DNA of 64,000 bases from Eleusine coracana subsp. coracana (GCA_032690845.1 CM064426.1:63154631-63218630); one strand, 5' to 3'. Counted from the first letter of the stretch, positions 10,271 through 23,124 are shown. Translations and numbers: made by a program. Notes: generated from the sequence alone by a model not told the origin.

Positions 10271-13200
10271 ATGGCTGCCGTCGGCATCACCTCCCCGCCG
10301 GCGCCGTCGGCCTTCGCGTCCGCCACATCTTCCTCCTACAACTCGTCAAGCTCCAGCACTCGTCTCCGCCTTCGCTCTCTCCCCGCCCGGAACGCCGCTG
10401 CGTTGTCGTTCCGCGTGAGGTGCGCCGCTGCCGCCGGAGGGGCCGAGTTCTCGGAGGGCGGCTCGGCGGTGGCCGAGTTCGAGGGGAACCCCAACGCGGG
10501 CACCGATGTCGCCGGGGGCGCCGCAACCTCCACGCGGCCGCCCTACTCGATCATCTCCGCTGACAACGTGCAGAAGGCGATGCGTGGCCTTGGTGCGCGT
10601 TCATATTTCTTGGTTTTCCATTGCGTAATCAGCTCGATTTCTTAGGTTTTCTTGTTGAATCGTTTAACCAGCGTACAATGACTGTCGAATTAGAACTATT
10701 GTATGTGGTACATGTACATTGGCTAAAGGATTTTTTTTTAGATAAAAGGGTATTCCCCTAGTTTCATTGACTGGAACCAATAATAGAGTCTGGTGCTCTA
10801 GCGCCTGCATTCAGGATTACATGGGGAGTCAGCTGGTTTGCTGCCCCGGACATCACTGCCAACATGCCATCAAGTTTACTCACACCACAGTTTACTGGTC
10901 TACCATGGCGTCCTCCTGGCGGCATTCTCTCATTACTTTGCTGATTCTGGGAAGATGGTAGTCTCGGGCATTCCTCTGATTTCTCCGCCAGCTGTGTAAT
11001 TGCCGCATCTAAACGCGCCGCCAGTTCCTCCTTGCAGATCTTCCTCCACGTCCTGAGCGTTCCCGTCGTCCTTCTCCATAGTCTCTGCATCCCCGTCCAT
11101 GATTGCCCCTGAAAACATAGTGCATTTCTTAAGTTCCATAGGACTGCTGATGAAACCATATTCAGAACAGGATTGTTATTGTTACTGACCCACCAACGGG
11201 CTACATTTTCAAAATCATACCCTATTCTCTTACCAAAGATTTCAGAAATAAAATCCCAGACCTGTACAGCTACAATGCATTCAAAAAACAGGTGGGCAAC
11301 ACTTTCAGTTTCACAACAGAAGAGACAGGTGTTGTCACCTACTTCTCTTCTTTCCCCCAAGTTATCTCTAGCAAGAGTTTTGTTATTAGACAACAACCAC
11401 AGCAAAACATGAATCCTTGACGGCACACACAAACCCCATATGGCTGGGGGGTAAACTGGTTTTACTCCACCAAAAGAAATAACTGCATAGAGAGATTGAG
11501 AGCTATAAATTCCATTTGAACTGTATTGCCAGACCATAAGGTCCTCTTCCTCTAAGAATTGGATAGATTTGGCGATCTCCACTACTTCCAACCATTTATC
11601 AAAAAGCATTTCATTCACTGTTCTCCTAAAGGTTACCTTGAGATCTGTCCCATCCCAAATATCAGCAATTGTTCTCCCATGCTCATTGCAAATAACATAC
11701 AGATCCCAATACTGAATGGCCAAGCTAGAAGTGCCAAACCACTGGTCCTCCCAAAACCTAATTTTATTGCCATTTCCTACCTTCCAATTGTAACCAAATC
11801 TTGCAGCTTGCATTGCCCACATAGCTCCTTTCCAAAAAGGAGACCCACTCTAGGGGCAACAAAGGATATGGGGGGAGTGAGTGTCATATTTATGATCTAT
11901 TATTTGTTTCCATAACTTGTTGCTCTCTAAGTTATACCTCTTGATCCAGGAAGCTAAGAGGGATCTATTCATTTCTCTAATATCAAGCACGCCTAGACCA
12001 CCATGCTCTTTTTTCTGACTCACCAGTCCCCATCTAGCTAAATGGTACCTATGTTTCTCAGTATTGTCCCAGAAAAAGTGAGCCATTTGAGAATTTATAG
12101 CCTCAATGGCCCATTTGGGAAACTTAATCACCGAGAAGAGATAAATAGGGATGCTAGATAAGCAGGCTTTTAGAAGGACCAGTCTACCACCATAAGATAG
12201 CAACTTCCCTTTCCACCCTGCAATTCTCTTCATAAGTTTGTCAACAACAGGTTGAAGGTCCTCTTTCTTTAGTTTACTATGGTGTAACGGAACTCCTAAA
12301 TATTTCATAGGAAAAGAGCTCCTCTTACAACAGAAAATATGAGCAAACATGTTACTATCATCATCATTCATGTTCAAAGTAAAGAGGTCACTTTTATGAA
12401 AATTAATTTTCATACCTGAAATCTTCTCAAAACAAACTAAAATCCACTTCAGGTTCCTAGCACAATTAATGGAACTATCTAAGAAAAGTAAGGTATCATC
12501 TGCATACTGCAGACTAATCACACCTTCTGGCACTAGGTCAGTGAGCAGACCTTTAATTAAACCTACAGAAGCAGCTTTGTAAAGCATTCTAGTAAAGACA
12601 TCTGCCACAATATTAAAAAGCAATGGGGACAAAGGGTCCCCCTGTCTAAGACCTTTCCCAGTATTGAAATAAGAGCTATTTTCTTCATTAATCCTAACAC
12701 AAACCTTACCATTTCTAACCAAGCTATTTATCCATCCAATCCACATTTCAGAGAAACCTCTCAATCTTAAAACCTTCTCTAAGAAATCCCAGCTTACTCT
12801 ATCGTAAGCTTTCTCATAGTCAAGTTTTAAAACTAGACCAGGTTCACCATTTCTATGGGCAGAATGGATCACCTCATGAGCACAGACTACACTTTCAAGA
12901 ATAAAATGACCTTTAATAAAAGCACTCTGATTTTGAGAAATAATTCTCTCACACACTATTTAATCTCATGGTGAGGACTCTCGTTATAATTTTGAAACTG
13001 CGGTTAAGTAAACTGATAGGTCTATATTTTTTCAAGCTTTTTGCATCAGGTTCCTTAGGAATCAAAGTCAACATAGCATAATTCAGTCTCTTAACATCAA
13101 GTTCCCCTTTTTCAAAGCTTTTAATCACCTTCATAAAGTCATCTTTGATAATGTCCCAAAATTTTTGATAAAAAATAAAAGAAAAACCATCAGGACCCGG

Positions 13201-16200
13201 CGCCCCTTCAGCATAAGACTCAAAAACAGCTGTTTTTACCTCTTCTATAGATATTTCGCTAATCAACATATTGTTTTCCTCATTTGAGACTTTTTCCTCC
13301 TGGTTCCAAAAATTATCATCAAGATTCAAGTTCATGGTGGGTTCAAACCCAAACAAGTTCTTATAGAAATCTACTGCCACATTCATAATATCTGATGTGG
13401 AGTTGACCACACCATTAGGTCCCTCTAATTCAGAAATAAATTTTTTACGTCTTCGCTGGTTAGCTACAGCTTGGAAGTAAGCCGTATTACGGTCTCCCTC
13501 CTTAATTATACTATCCCTTGATCTCTGTTTGGCTGCAGTTTCCTCTATCAGCCAAATGTGGTCCAGTTCTCTCACGATCTCTCTCATCCTCTCTCTGTCC
13601 TGACCAGTTAACTGACCAGACTCAGAAAATTTATCTAGAATATCATACTCAATGATCAGCTCTTTCTTCTTTTTCTTCTTTTCTGCAGAGATATTGATAC
13701 TCCAACCTTTAAGCTTTTTCCTAAGTAGTCGTAGCTTATTATGCCATATATCTATGGGATTTGTGGCTTCACACGGCGTGTCCCAGATTTGGGACAATAA
13801 ATTTTCGAAATCCTCTGTTTCTAACCACCATTTTTCAAATCTGAAGAGCTTGGCTGGTTTCTCTCTACTTTCCTCAGTATCAATCAAAAGTGGAGTGTGA
13901 TCACTTCCATATTTTTGTAAGGCCTTAATGAGAGATCTAGGAAAATGACTATCCCAATTAGTGGAAGCAAAAATTTTATCTATTGCGGCCATAATCAGGT
14001 TATCCTGATTATTGGCCCAGGTATACCTCCTACCTGAAATCTTATAGTCAATAATTCCACTACCATTAATCCAATCATTGAAAACAAAAGTCCAATGAGG
14101 GTTAACAATCCTATTACTTTTTTCATCCCTGGTTCTGACCAAATTAAAATCTCCTATGAGTGTGGGCCCCTCCCAACTTTCTACAATAGCATGGAGCTCA
14201 TCAATGAACTCCTGCTTATGTTCCTCATAGGGTGAGCCGTAAACGACCACAAGACGCCAAATGAAACTATCATACTTATTCTTAAGAAAAACACAAACAG
14301 AGAACTTATTTATCTGACAACTTATGAACTCAAACAAGTCGTCTTTAAAACCTACCAGAATACCCCTAGCGGTTTTCTTGGCAGGTAGCCATTTCCAAGT
14401 AAAAGAACAGTTACCAGAGATAAAATGTAAATAACTAGGATCAAAGTGATCTTTTTTTGTTTCTTGTAAACCCACAAAGTCTAGATTATTATCGCTAATA
14501 AAGTCTGCCATTTTTTGCATTCTACCGGCCTTGTTAAGGCCTCTTACATTCCAAAAGGCACCTATCATTGGAAACAATTTTCTTTTTACTTTTCGGTACT
14601 ACAGCAGTCCAACCTGCCTCACTAGACTCTTGTGGGATCCTTTCACTAGGATTTTCATGCTTCTGGGTAGCCAGGGTATTGTTAGTAACAAAACCTAATT
14701 CTTCGTCAGATAATTCTCCTGTTGAAGGTAGTAATACCTCAGGGTTCTGATCAACAAAATTATCTATTTGTTCAATTTCGTCTAAAATAATAGAACTAAT
14801 GTTATTATTGATATTAATATCATTTTCACCCATTTTTATACCAACTATTTGGGATTTAGAATGTAATTCTTCATTGGAAAGAGCAGCAAAGGAATTACCC
14901 AATTTCTTTGTTCCCATAATCTTGCTCTTCTTGAGGTCTTGTGCTTTTTCCAACATTGTCCTACCATCATTCAACACTCTTTTGCTTCTTTTCTCCACCA
15001 GTACAGGTCCCCATTTATTCTTTTTCCTTGGAGCTTGAGGTGGCCTTCTTACCCCTTCCTTCATCTGATCTTTTTGTCCCTTATCCATGGGCATTTCCTC
15101 CTTTCCTTTCCCTTCCTCCTTCTGTGAGTATTTGTACTTCATTTCTTCTCCATGAATCTCCTGATTTGAGCAAGCGTTCAGTTCTCCCATTAGGTTTCCG
15201 CTTAGTTGTTGGATTGCAACATCAGATAGCATGTCCATCTCAATTACCTCATCTATCTCAGAATCGGAGTCATAGAGTTCCATGTCCCGCAGTAATTTTA
15301 TGCAGTCTATCTTACTCCCTTGCTCACCCATATTCACCAGCTTTTCCCATCTGCTGTGTTGTTCCCCAGTTGATGCGGTATCAGTCATCAGTTCCCTTAT
15401 TTCAACTCTTTCCACATAAGGTTTTTCTTCCCCATCCTGGGCTTCTTGCTCTCCTGATGTACCAGTGTTCACTGTCTTGCCATATCCAGTTTTTTGTACA
15501 TTGTTTTGGGTTTTATCCTTCTTCACCTCAGGCGTTTTTCCTTCCTTATCCGTATCCATTTTCTTGTTCCCCTCTGCCTCTTCATCATCGAGATCATCTG
15601 CCTCATCGTCATCCCCTGGGTCATCCCCATCATCATTACCTCTTGGGCCTGAAACCTTCGCGGTATCTGATTTCTCCACTGCAAATTGTAGTTTATAGAG
15701 CTTGTGTTTCATTTCCACCATTCTGTCCTCTGGAATCTTATTTGTATCCCTGCATAACACTCTCACTCTTGCTTCCTCATAGAAGGTTTTGAACAAGGTA
15801 CCCCAATCCACTTCTGTGAGAATCCCAAAACATGATACGACTTGAGCCATTACTTTCCAAGTACACCACTTAGGTGGTATGCCCATGATAACTACCCAGG
15901 CAGATTGCAATTCATCAAAAGGATCTAAGTCCCCCTTCCACTCTTGCACACCTATAGAGGTGTTTTCCTTCAGCAGATCAATTCCTGGTAGAACCTTAAG
16001 GTCCTCTACCTTCTTTTGTGGCGGAAATCTCCCCAGAAACTTGTTGTCATCTAATTCCCTTATCTGCCAAGGCCATTCCTTACTGAAAATTCCTGACAGA
16101 TTTTGTTCCAGTTCTGGAATTGTGAGGCTTCCTTTCTTCACTTTTACAACACCGCAGTTCCTAAATTCAACCATTTAATCTCCTCCGCTTCATCCACTTC

Positions 16201-19200
16201 GATATGATAGAAACCCAATCCTTGGTTTGCACTACCAAAGAACGTGGCAGATGGATGATGCTTCTTACTTTCAGGGCATGCAGATGTTGGGTGGTTGTCT
16301 AAGTTGCAGATGAAACAAACCCTTGGCCTAGTGCAAATCCCAGTGAAATGACCCGGATCCCCACAGGTATAGCAAATCAAGTGCTTATACCTAGGATTTA
16401 CGGGAATAGGATCCAGTTGGTTATTCACCTGAGGTTGGTTCTGATTCAGAGACTGGTTCTGGCGCTGCGGAGGTCTCTGAAGGTGTCGAGCACCCCCCAG
16501 CCCTTGATCTCCTTGCTGTTGGTTTTGAAATTGATTTGGCCTCCACTGATTCTGAAACTGACTCCTACCCCCGGGCGGTGGACGCTGATGGTGTGGCGGG
16601 AACTGCTGATTGTTGAATCACTGGTGTTGGAACTGCTTCTTCTGAAATCCACGCGCTCCTCCCTGCTCCGCCATTCTGCTCCTCTTGACGGCCTCTGCGT
16701 ACGATCCCAACTCCCTCTTCTGCTTGGCCCGAGTTGCGAGGTTGATTTGCTTTACCTCTCCTCTCCACTTGTCACTCGTACGCGCCGGGTGGAAATCAGC
16801 TGGGGAGAAGGTTAGATTCCTCACCAGATCCTTCCGAACCCAACCAAGGGTGGAGGCAATGGCGGCAGGAACCCTAACCCTAGGTGGAGAGAGCGGGATC
16901 GCCCATAGCTGGCCGAAGAACTCCTCTATCTGCTCCTCGCCCTTATCTGCTTGCGCCCTTTTCCCCTGCTCCTGGATTTCCGCCTCTACCAAAGCGATGG
17001 TTACGATGTTGCCAGGTGTCGCACATCGCTGGAGAGGGCAGTTGGAGAGATGCGAGAGGCTTTTTTGTGGGTCGCCAATTTCGAATCTTCGATTCGCGCC
17101 TTGCTCAGAAGATTCCGCAAGGTCTCCTTCCACCTCCCTTGTCCATGGATCGTCGGGGATGGGCGACGCCCCTGGCTCTCCCCTCATATCTAGAATCAAC
17201 TTGTCCGAACAGATGGAACAGATACGAACGGTTTTTTAATCCTTGATCCGAGTTATGTCAACTTGGCTAAAGGATTGGCTTCGTTAATTAAGTTGCATGT
17301 AGTGAAATTTGGATTAAAAGGCATGTAGGTATAGTGTGCTGCTCCCCCACACCCACCCAACACACACACACACACACACAATTTAACTGGGAGCAACAGA
17401 AACTGTGTTCTGGTAAAAACTTACACAATACTGTATGTTTTGATTTTTTTTTTCATATTTCCGCTTTCAATCAACTGAAAGTTTTCAGTCAATGGTTTGT
17501 TACTTTGTGTTTTGATTTTTCTTTTGTAGGATTATCTATATAATAATTATAAACCATTGGATTTATATCTAATGGATCAAGTAGGTGTCAGATGAAAATT
17601 AGCAAGTTCCTTTTTTTTTCCTTGTGCAAAACAAGTTTCTGTCCAGTGCAGTATTTCAGTCACAATGATGCATAAACTCATTTCCGAGGACATTACTGCC
17701 TTTTGTACAGCTTACCTGTTGAAACCCAAACTGTCTGTTGAAAAGCTGTTTTACATTGAAGTATATTTTCCCATACTTGCAGCAATTACAGATGCTGATC
17801 ACTATGGGAGGCTTGGAGTCACCAAACTGGCTTCTACGGATGAGGTGAACTGAGTTTCCAAAACAGCATGCACTTTTTTTTCCTATTCAAAAATACCCTT
17901 GAGCTCTGGTGTTCGCTAGAAATGGGTATTGAGTTGATCCTAGGACCTGAAACTTGACTGATAAGGAGGTAAAACAACATCTACACCACCGTGCCCTTGC
18001 CCCATTCCCCAAACATAATGCATCTCACTATAATGAAACAATGTTGGCAAAGTACCGGGTAGATGCAAAGATTGTACCAAATTTCACCGATACTCAACAA
18101 TAAGCATGACTGGCTCCATTCCGGCCAACTTCCTGGGCTTATTTGACAGCCATGCTAAAGATGGATACTAACGCAGCTACTCCACTTACTGTTTCTTGGA
18201 ATATCTTGTTCTCGGTCATACTAGACTATTATTCCCGGCAGTGGAAAAGGTGTGGAAAAATATAGTTATGTCCAAGATTTCTTGTGTTTCAGATTCATGG
18301 GTAGTGCCATCAGGCAGAGCAACACCTCTTATAAGGGTAATCGACATGAATTATATCTGAGTTAAAAGCTGAAATTCTACTATGCTGGGACTTTAGCTTG
18401 TTAATCAGCCTGCCATATCATTGGAACAAGAGAAGTTTGTATTACCAATCAGCTCCATTGCGTGGATTATCATTCATACAGCTCAATTGTAGAGACTAGA
18501 AATTCAATTGTCGAATATGGAGTTTCTATTCAAAGTGAATCTTACACTGCTTGTAGGAATTTTCCAAGTTTGCTTTTACTCTGTGCTTTATCCTCGACTT
18601 CACTTTATTACATGATTCCTTATTTCTTTCACTAGTTTCTATGAACTTTTCATGCATAATATAGTACTTGAGTAATTGACTTCAACGTTGTAATCAGGTT
18701 AAAGCTGCCTACGAGAAAAGGTGTGAAGAACTGAACAGCAGAGGACTGGAAGAAGAAGAACTCAACAAGGAACATGATCTCCTAAAGGTTCTCAGCCTAA
18801 GCTAGGACCAGAATGCATTTTGCCACTGATTTCAATTTCTAATCCCTGCAACTTCGTAGGAAGCATTTACTATATTATCAACTGAGGAAGAGAGAAGATT
18901 ATATGATTGGAGCTTGTCAAGAAGTGGGCAGCCTGAACGATATGTCTGGCCTTTTCAAGTTGATCCTTTGGAGCTGGCACCGGAGCCTCCAAAGGTTTGC
19001 ACCAGTTTTGGAGCAAATCAGTTTATATGAAGATGAATCATTAAAACTCTGATAATATATACTGAACAACATGCCCCAATATGGCTGCTAGAAACTGCTA
19101 CTTATAATGTTTTGTCCATGAAACTCTTTATAACAAAATATGAGAAACAGCAGGACAATTTTATATAGTGGATCTAGTTGGGCTTAAGGCTACTAATTAA

Positions 19201-19619
19201 TTATGATATATCACATAACTTGTACAACAAATCAATAGGATAATATATATGTTTTCAGATTGAAAATAGAAAAATTGGATAATTGCGACTCAAATGATGC
19301 AGATTGGGGAGATATGAGGCATGTATGTCCTTGTGCCAAATATTAGTGATAAGGAGGTATCCAATGGCATCTTTCAAATCGGAAATATATATAGGAGTCC
19401 CTTCAAATAAATTATTTCCTTTAGCTACTAATTCATGTGCATTTTTCCCATACTTATGAATAACTCAATTGTGGCCCTCGAAAACAATAACTTCATTGTG
19501 ATGTTGCATGACCTATGGAACAGGAACCAGAAGATGAATCTCCAACGCAGCTTGTTGGCAACGTCTTCCTGGCATTGTTCATACTTTCTGTAGTTTTGTC
19601 GGTGACACTCAACAGATGA
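10271..19619 (+). CDS. ndhT: Chloroplast NDH complex subunit T (CRRJ, J-like protein), five exons
   Basis: Exons are 10271-10592, 17783-17844, 18698-18787, 18860-18994 and 19524-19619. Borders are GT/AG, phases agree, and they sum to 705 nt (234 aa plus stop). Residues 1 to about 55 are Ala/Ser/Arg-rich with hydroxylated runs, a typical chloroplast transit peptide. The J-like region runs from DADHYGRLGV to EEERRLYDWS (about 112-175) and lacks the HPD tripeptide of true J proteins. Then come RYVWPFQVDP and a single C-terminal membrane helix (VFLALFILSVVLSV). This order matches NdhT/CRRJ, a nucleus-encoded membrane subunit linked to the ferredoxin-binding part of the thylakoid NDH complex in cyclic electron flow. 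Intron 1 is 7190 bp because it contains an antisense LINE. No break was found in the coding exons. Confidence 0.9.
10719..10732 (+). repeat. LINE target-site duplication, left copy
   Basis: TTGGCTAAAGGATT occurs here and again at 17263-17276, directly flanking the LINE in NDH-T intron 1. The left copy runs into a T run that is the complement of the LINE oligo-A tail. Confidence 0.9.
10764..14568 (-). pseudogene. LINE ORF2: AP endonuclease, reverse transcriptase, zf-RVT, two breaks
   Basis: Translation begins at the ATG at 14568-14566 (MIGAFWNVRGLN). Endonuclease hallmarks are WNVRG (residues 6-10), QETK (35-38), GDFN (139-142) and SDHTPL (222-227). The reverse transcriptase starts with GAPGPDGFSFIFYQKFW and has FIKGRF-like FIKGHFI, GLRQGDPLSPLLFN and the catalytic QYADDTLLF (about 12500). 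The C-terminal zf-RVT region has PSRIHVLLWLL with CLFC...HLFFEC (about 11380-11280). Breaks are a one-base frame change near 12955 and a TAG at 11850-11852. In the family it nicks target DNA and primes cDNA synthesis there. ORF2 activity is lost unless both breaks are polymorphic. Confidence 0.9.
14534..17187 (-). pseudogene. LINE ORF1: nucleic-acid-binding protein with two CCHC knuckles, two breaks
   Basis: Start inferred at the ATG at 17187 (MRGEPGASPIP). A basic stretch and a Gln/Asn/Pro-rich linker precede two zinc knuckles of CX2CX4HX4C form (CYTCGDPGHFTGIC and CFICNLDNHPTSAC, about 16365-16270). A DUF4283-like RNA-binding region follows (WPWQIRELDDNKFLGRFP and WVVIMGIPPKWCTWKVMAQ), then a long acidic, Lys/Glu-rich tail to the stop at 14534. 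Breaks are a TGA at 16618-16620 and a one-base frame change near 16165 that joins KWLN to RNCGVV. In plant L1 elements ORF1 packages the element RNA. Confidence 0.85.
17263..17276 (+). repeat. LINE target-site duplication, right copy
   Basis: TTGGCTAAAGGATT matches 10719-10732 exactly and marks the 5' junction of the LINE. Confidence 0.9.
17360..17380. repeat. CA microsatellite in NDH-T intron 1
   Basis: A run of about ten CA units lies between the LINE and exon 2. The remaining intron up to 17782 shows no other feature except several T-rich tracts. Confidence 0.85.
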
Positions 19620-20418
19620 AGAGTTTTTCCCCAGGAAAAAGGATGGACCTTATAACCCAATGTCATCTTTCTTTACGATGAATGTGTGTATGAAAGATAT
19701 ACTATCATTTAATTGTATACAGTACATAACAGCATATTCTGTGCAGATCAAATGTATGAATCTTTTGTTCTTTACTGAGAATTTGCTGCATAAATCCATA
19801 CTTCCTATGATTTTAAATGTATGTATGTTTGTTTTAGAAATTTTGTTAGTCAAACTTTGACCATCATTATTTAATTAACAGTTAACTTGAATGTGTAAAT
19901 CGATAAGCGTGGGTTCATCTTTATTCATATTGTACAGTTTGTTTCATGTGAAGTGGCACAAATTATTTTACATAATTTGATAGGCAAAATGCTTCGTTGA
20001 CACAAAACATTATATATTTAGACAGAGTATCTCAAATATAAGTAACCTAGAGCTCCATTTGTTCCAAATTATACGACATTTTAGTCTTTTGAAAATTTCT
20101 CAAATTATATGTCATTCTTGCTTTCACGTGTATCTTTCTTTCTGCTCAATACATGTCTACATCTCTCTTATTTCCTGCATATCATACATTTTCATTTCTT
20201 CTTAAATCTGGTACCTAGTGTCAAATTGCCATGTATGAAATGAGGGAAACATATATGATGGAAATTAGTTGCAGAGAACGAACGATGCAACAAGCGCTGC
20301 AAGATGGTCCTTGGCCTGGTGGTGTTGTGGGTTGGCTGTCCTATCTCGGTTTAATGGAGTATTTTCATCTCTTGGATCTCCTCAAGGAGTTGGGGCTCAA
20401 TGTAGAAGAAGATTGACA
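19620..20418. other. 3' flank of NDH-T, AT-rich, with a possible MITE end
   Basis: This holds the 3' UTR and downstream flank of the NDH-T gene; several AATAAA-like A/T tracts occur but no single poly(A) signal was chosen. At about 20050-20120 the phrase CTCCATTTGTTCCAAATTATA followed by CATTTTAGTC resembles one end of grass Stowaway-type MITEs, with no matching second end. A 61-codon frame at 20231-20416 has no recognised motif and ends at the LTR of element F. Confidence 0.4.
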
Positions 20419-21244
20419 TGTGTTGACGCGAAAACAAGCCGTTAAACACGAGCACGCAAACATGTAGCAACGCGCAACTGAGTCTACCAAAATTGGTGCC
20501 TTCGGTTTTCACCCTGTCGGGGCAAGCGCACTCTTGGGTTGTCCTAACGTCGGCAGGCCAGCTAGGACGTCTTCGAACGCCATAGAGACGAAGAAGAACG
20601 GAAATTAGGGTTTGAAAAAGTAGGGTTTGAAGATAAAAGTAAATTACGAGTTTTTGACGATTGGGGGTTGCCTCAATCGGCCATAGCACTTTGTTTACAT
20701 AGTGTGGGAAGGTCTAATCCCGTTAGGAGTCAAAACTCTTACAATTTAGATCACGAAATTCCGACTCGGATCGCTAAAACCGGTCCCACCGCTATCCAAA
20801 TCCGGTCTCCTTCTAGTGCAAATCAGTAAAAACCAGTACCACTAATTTACAAAACCGGTAGGTCCGATTTTGCAGCCTGTGAGCATCTTCTAAATGCCAT
20901 AACTTCTTCATCTGGACTCCAAATTAGCGTCCCATATATCCATTTTAATCGTCTTGACGAGGGCTTCATCATGGAAACATCAAATCTATAGGTTGGCTCT
21001 TCCTTCATGGACTTTTAAACTCTCCTTTGTTTCATTAGGAAAAATCACCCAAAATACCTAGAAAATACTTCCACAACCTGCAAAACTCATCTAAATACCA
21101 AAACTATGAAATAACAATTGTCAGCCTCAGTTTAGATAATTTTTGCCATATCAAGCCTATCAAAACCGGTTGCTCCGGTTTGGTAAACCGGATGGACCGG
21201 TTTGGTAAACCGGACCCAGAATGTTAATTTTGGTCGTCAACACA
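20419..21244 (-). repeat. LTR of gypsy element F (3' LTR)
   Basis: About 826 bp bounded by TGTGTTGACG and its exact complement CGTCAACACA. On the minus strand it is preceded by a polypurine tract, an A run followed by TAGGGGGGCA, which makes it the 3' LTR of a minus-strand element. It carries many AAACCGG/CCGGTTT words, densest at 21165-21225. The partner LTR is not in the window. Confidence 0.75.
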
Positions 21245-21383
21245 TGCCCCCCTATTTTTTTTAGCAAAGCTAGCATGCTAAAAAATATTCTCTAGGCCAA
21301 AATTACCTGAGGACGATGATTTCAATCGATTCACCGGCCATATCATTTCTAAGGGCGATATTTAAACTATCGGCCATATGAAG

Positions 21384-22933
21384 TCAAGCATCTTGCCATA
21401 CACTTGGATAATATTTCTTCAACAGCTCGATTAACTTAGCCTTATAATCGACTTCCAAATTTCTGTTTACAAAAGTAGGCCTTGGAATAGAACCATCTCC
21501 AATATCTACTTCCTCTAAAGGATCGACCGAAGTAAACCCTTGTTCTAGCTTATCTAAATCATCTAACTCTTTAATGGCTTCACACATATCGTTCTTATTT
21601 GACCGATATTGCTCAACCCGCTGCTCTAACCACTCTAAATTTGATGCCATTAAATTTACAAGACGTGATATAGCCGATTTTCAATCGGCTTTACATTGAC
21701 AGGTACAAAACCATCCTTGGAAACACTAAGAAAATCATATTCCGACAAATCTAGACCTGCTAAGCATTTGACATTGTCATGAGTGTAAATAGGAGAATCG
21801 GCTATAGCAACACAAGCCGATGCATCTGCATGCACAACCTCAATATCATCACCAACCCACTGAATTAAAAACTGGTGCAAGGTAGAAGGCACACATTGAT
21901 TTGCATGAATCCAATCCCGCCCCAATATGACACTATAATTACCTCTCACTTCAGCGACAAAGAAAGCGGTAGGCAAGGTCTTACTCCCAATGGTAAACTC
22001 CATAGAAGCAACTCCTTTTGCAGCAATTGGTTCATCTCCTCCTACACCATTGACGGTCATGTTGGTCTTGATAAGCTCATCATTTGACCTGCCAAGCTTC
22101 TTAAACATGGAGTAGGGCATTAAATTAATAATAGCTCCACCATCTACAAGCATTCGGGAAATCGGTGAACCATTGATATGTCCTCTCACAAACAATGGTT
22201 TCAGATGGTTATCCAATTCCTTAGGCTTCTTGAATATTGCTCGCTGAGGTCCAAAGTCCATTTGAGCCACTTCCTCATCTCCAACAATTAATGTATAATC
22301 CGTAGAAGATAAATAAATAACATTGACATCCATACTCTCATGTGTTGGTGATGGCTCATAATCAACTAGCTCTTCACCATCATCTTCCTGTGGCTTTGGT
22401 GGAGGGATTGTAGAAGAAGACAACGAACAGGAAGGAACTAGCTCTATTGCTGAATCTGCCGAAACCAGTCCCTCCGATTTTGAAACCAGACCATCCGGTT
22501 TTGAAACTGAAACCAGAACTTCCTGATCAGAAACCAGAACATTTGGTTTTTCTAGATCTTCAGTCGTAGCTTTAACTCTCCACTCTTTCTTCTGAGAGGT
22601 CATGGGCCTTGCCTTGATAAAAGATTCATCCCTTTGTCTCTCAAGTTCTTTCTCCCTTTTCTCTTGATTGCGCAAACGTTGCAACTACCTCTTTTGAGTG
22701 CGAGATAAGCCGGAGGGACACCACCTTGGCTGTAAATACTTAGATGAAATGCCACTGCTACCAGCTTCATGATCATTGGCACGAGGAGCCATTTGAATAA
22801 AACTATTAGCATTTTGAGAATTAACCGGATCACCTATAACAATTGGTCCTTTCAAGCTATCTCCAATAACCACCTTAGAGCTGCCAATTTTAATTACATC
22901 TCTATTATTTGTTCTCTCTGTATCTACATCCAT
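21384..22933 (-). pseudogene. Element F gag-protease remnant
   Basis: The frame from 22933 runs to a TAG at about 22684 and continues to 21656. It has a Lys/Arg/Glu-rich segment, then a retropepsin-like domain with the active-site run LVDGGAIINLMP (about 22150) and the downstream flap-side motif VILGRDWIH (about 21930). After a stop near 21656 a short ORF (21650-21384) has LEEVDIGDG and YKAKLIELLKKYYPSVW, the linker normally found just before a gypsy reverse transcriptase. Nothing of that enzyme follows. The repeated coding phrase around 22440-22540 (VSKPDGLVSKSEGLVS) is made by CCGGTTTTGAAACC-type repeats. Confidence 0.75.
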
Positions 22934-23124
22934 ATGTGAAGATTGATCAACCTTCTCTTTGCCCTTGATGCTATAAACGTGCCTTGCAGTGGCTTTCTCT
23001 TTTTATGGTAAAACCGGTGCACCCGGTTTGCCAAACCAGTGCATCCGGTTTTCCTGGTTAGCAAAACCAGAACCCTTTTGTCTTGAATCCGATTGTGGAA
23101 AACTCAATTTGTCATGTGCAGGAT

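Larger units (their letters stand above)
10733..17262 (-). mobile_element. Near-complete L1-type LINE in intron 1 of the NDH-T gene
   Basis: This is a minus-strand non-LTR retrotransposon of 6530 bp. Its 3' end lies at the left and finishes in an oligo-A tail (T run at 10731-10739); its 5' end at 17262 is followed by the second copy of a perfect 14-bp duplication. It has a short 5' UTR (17262-17188), an ORF1 with RNA-binding features, and an ORF2 with endonuclease, reverse transcriptase and zinc-binding regions; the ORFs overlap by about 35 nt. Only two breaks per ORF are seen. The retained 5' end, tail and perfect duplication point to a fairly recent full-length insertion. It is antisense to the host gene. 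Confidence 0.93.
20419..23124 (-). mobile_element. Element F: gypsy LTR retrotransposon, internally deleted and interrupted
   Basis: A minus-strand Ty3-gypsy remnant. Reading in its direction there is a gag/protease ORF region (22933-21656), a short PR-to-RT linker ORF (21650-21384), then directly the polypurine tract (about 21260-21245) and 3' LTR. Reverse transcriptase, RNase H and integrase are absent, so the element lost them by internal deletion near 21360 or belongs to a non-autonomous group. Its 5' part is missing because copia-1 begins at 23125. Confidence 0.75.

Noticed and set aside
14941..15792. Long plus-strand frame of 283 codons
   Set aside because: It is the complement of LINE ORF1, which has a coherent domain order on the minus strand; the plus frame is a low-complexity shadow.
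20231..20416. 61-codon ORF before the F LTR
   Set aside because: No motif, no splice support, ends at the LTR; kept only as unassigned DNA.
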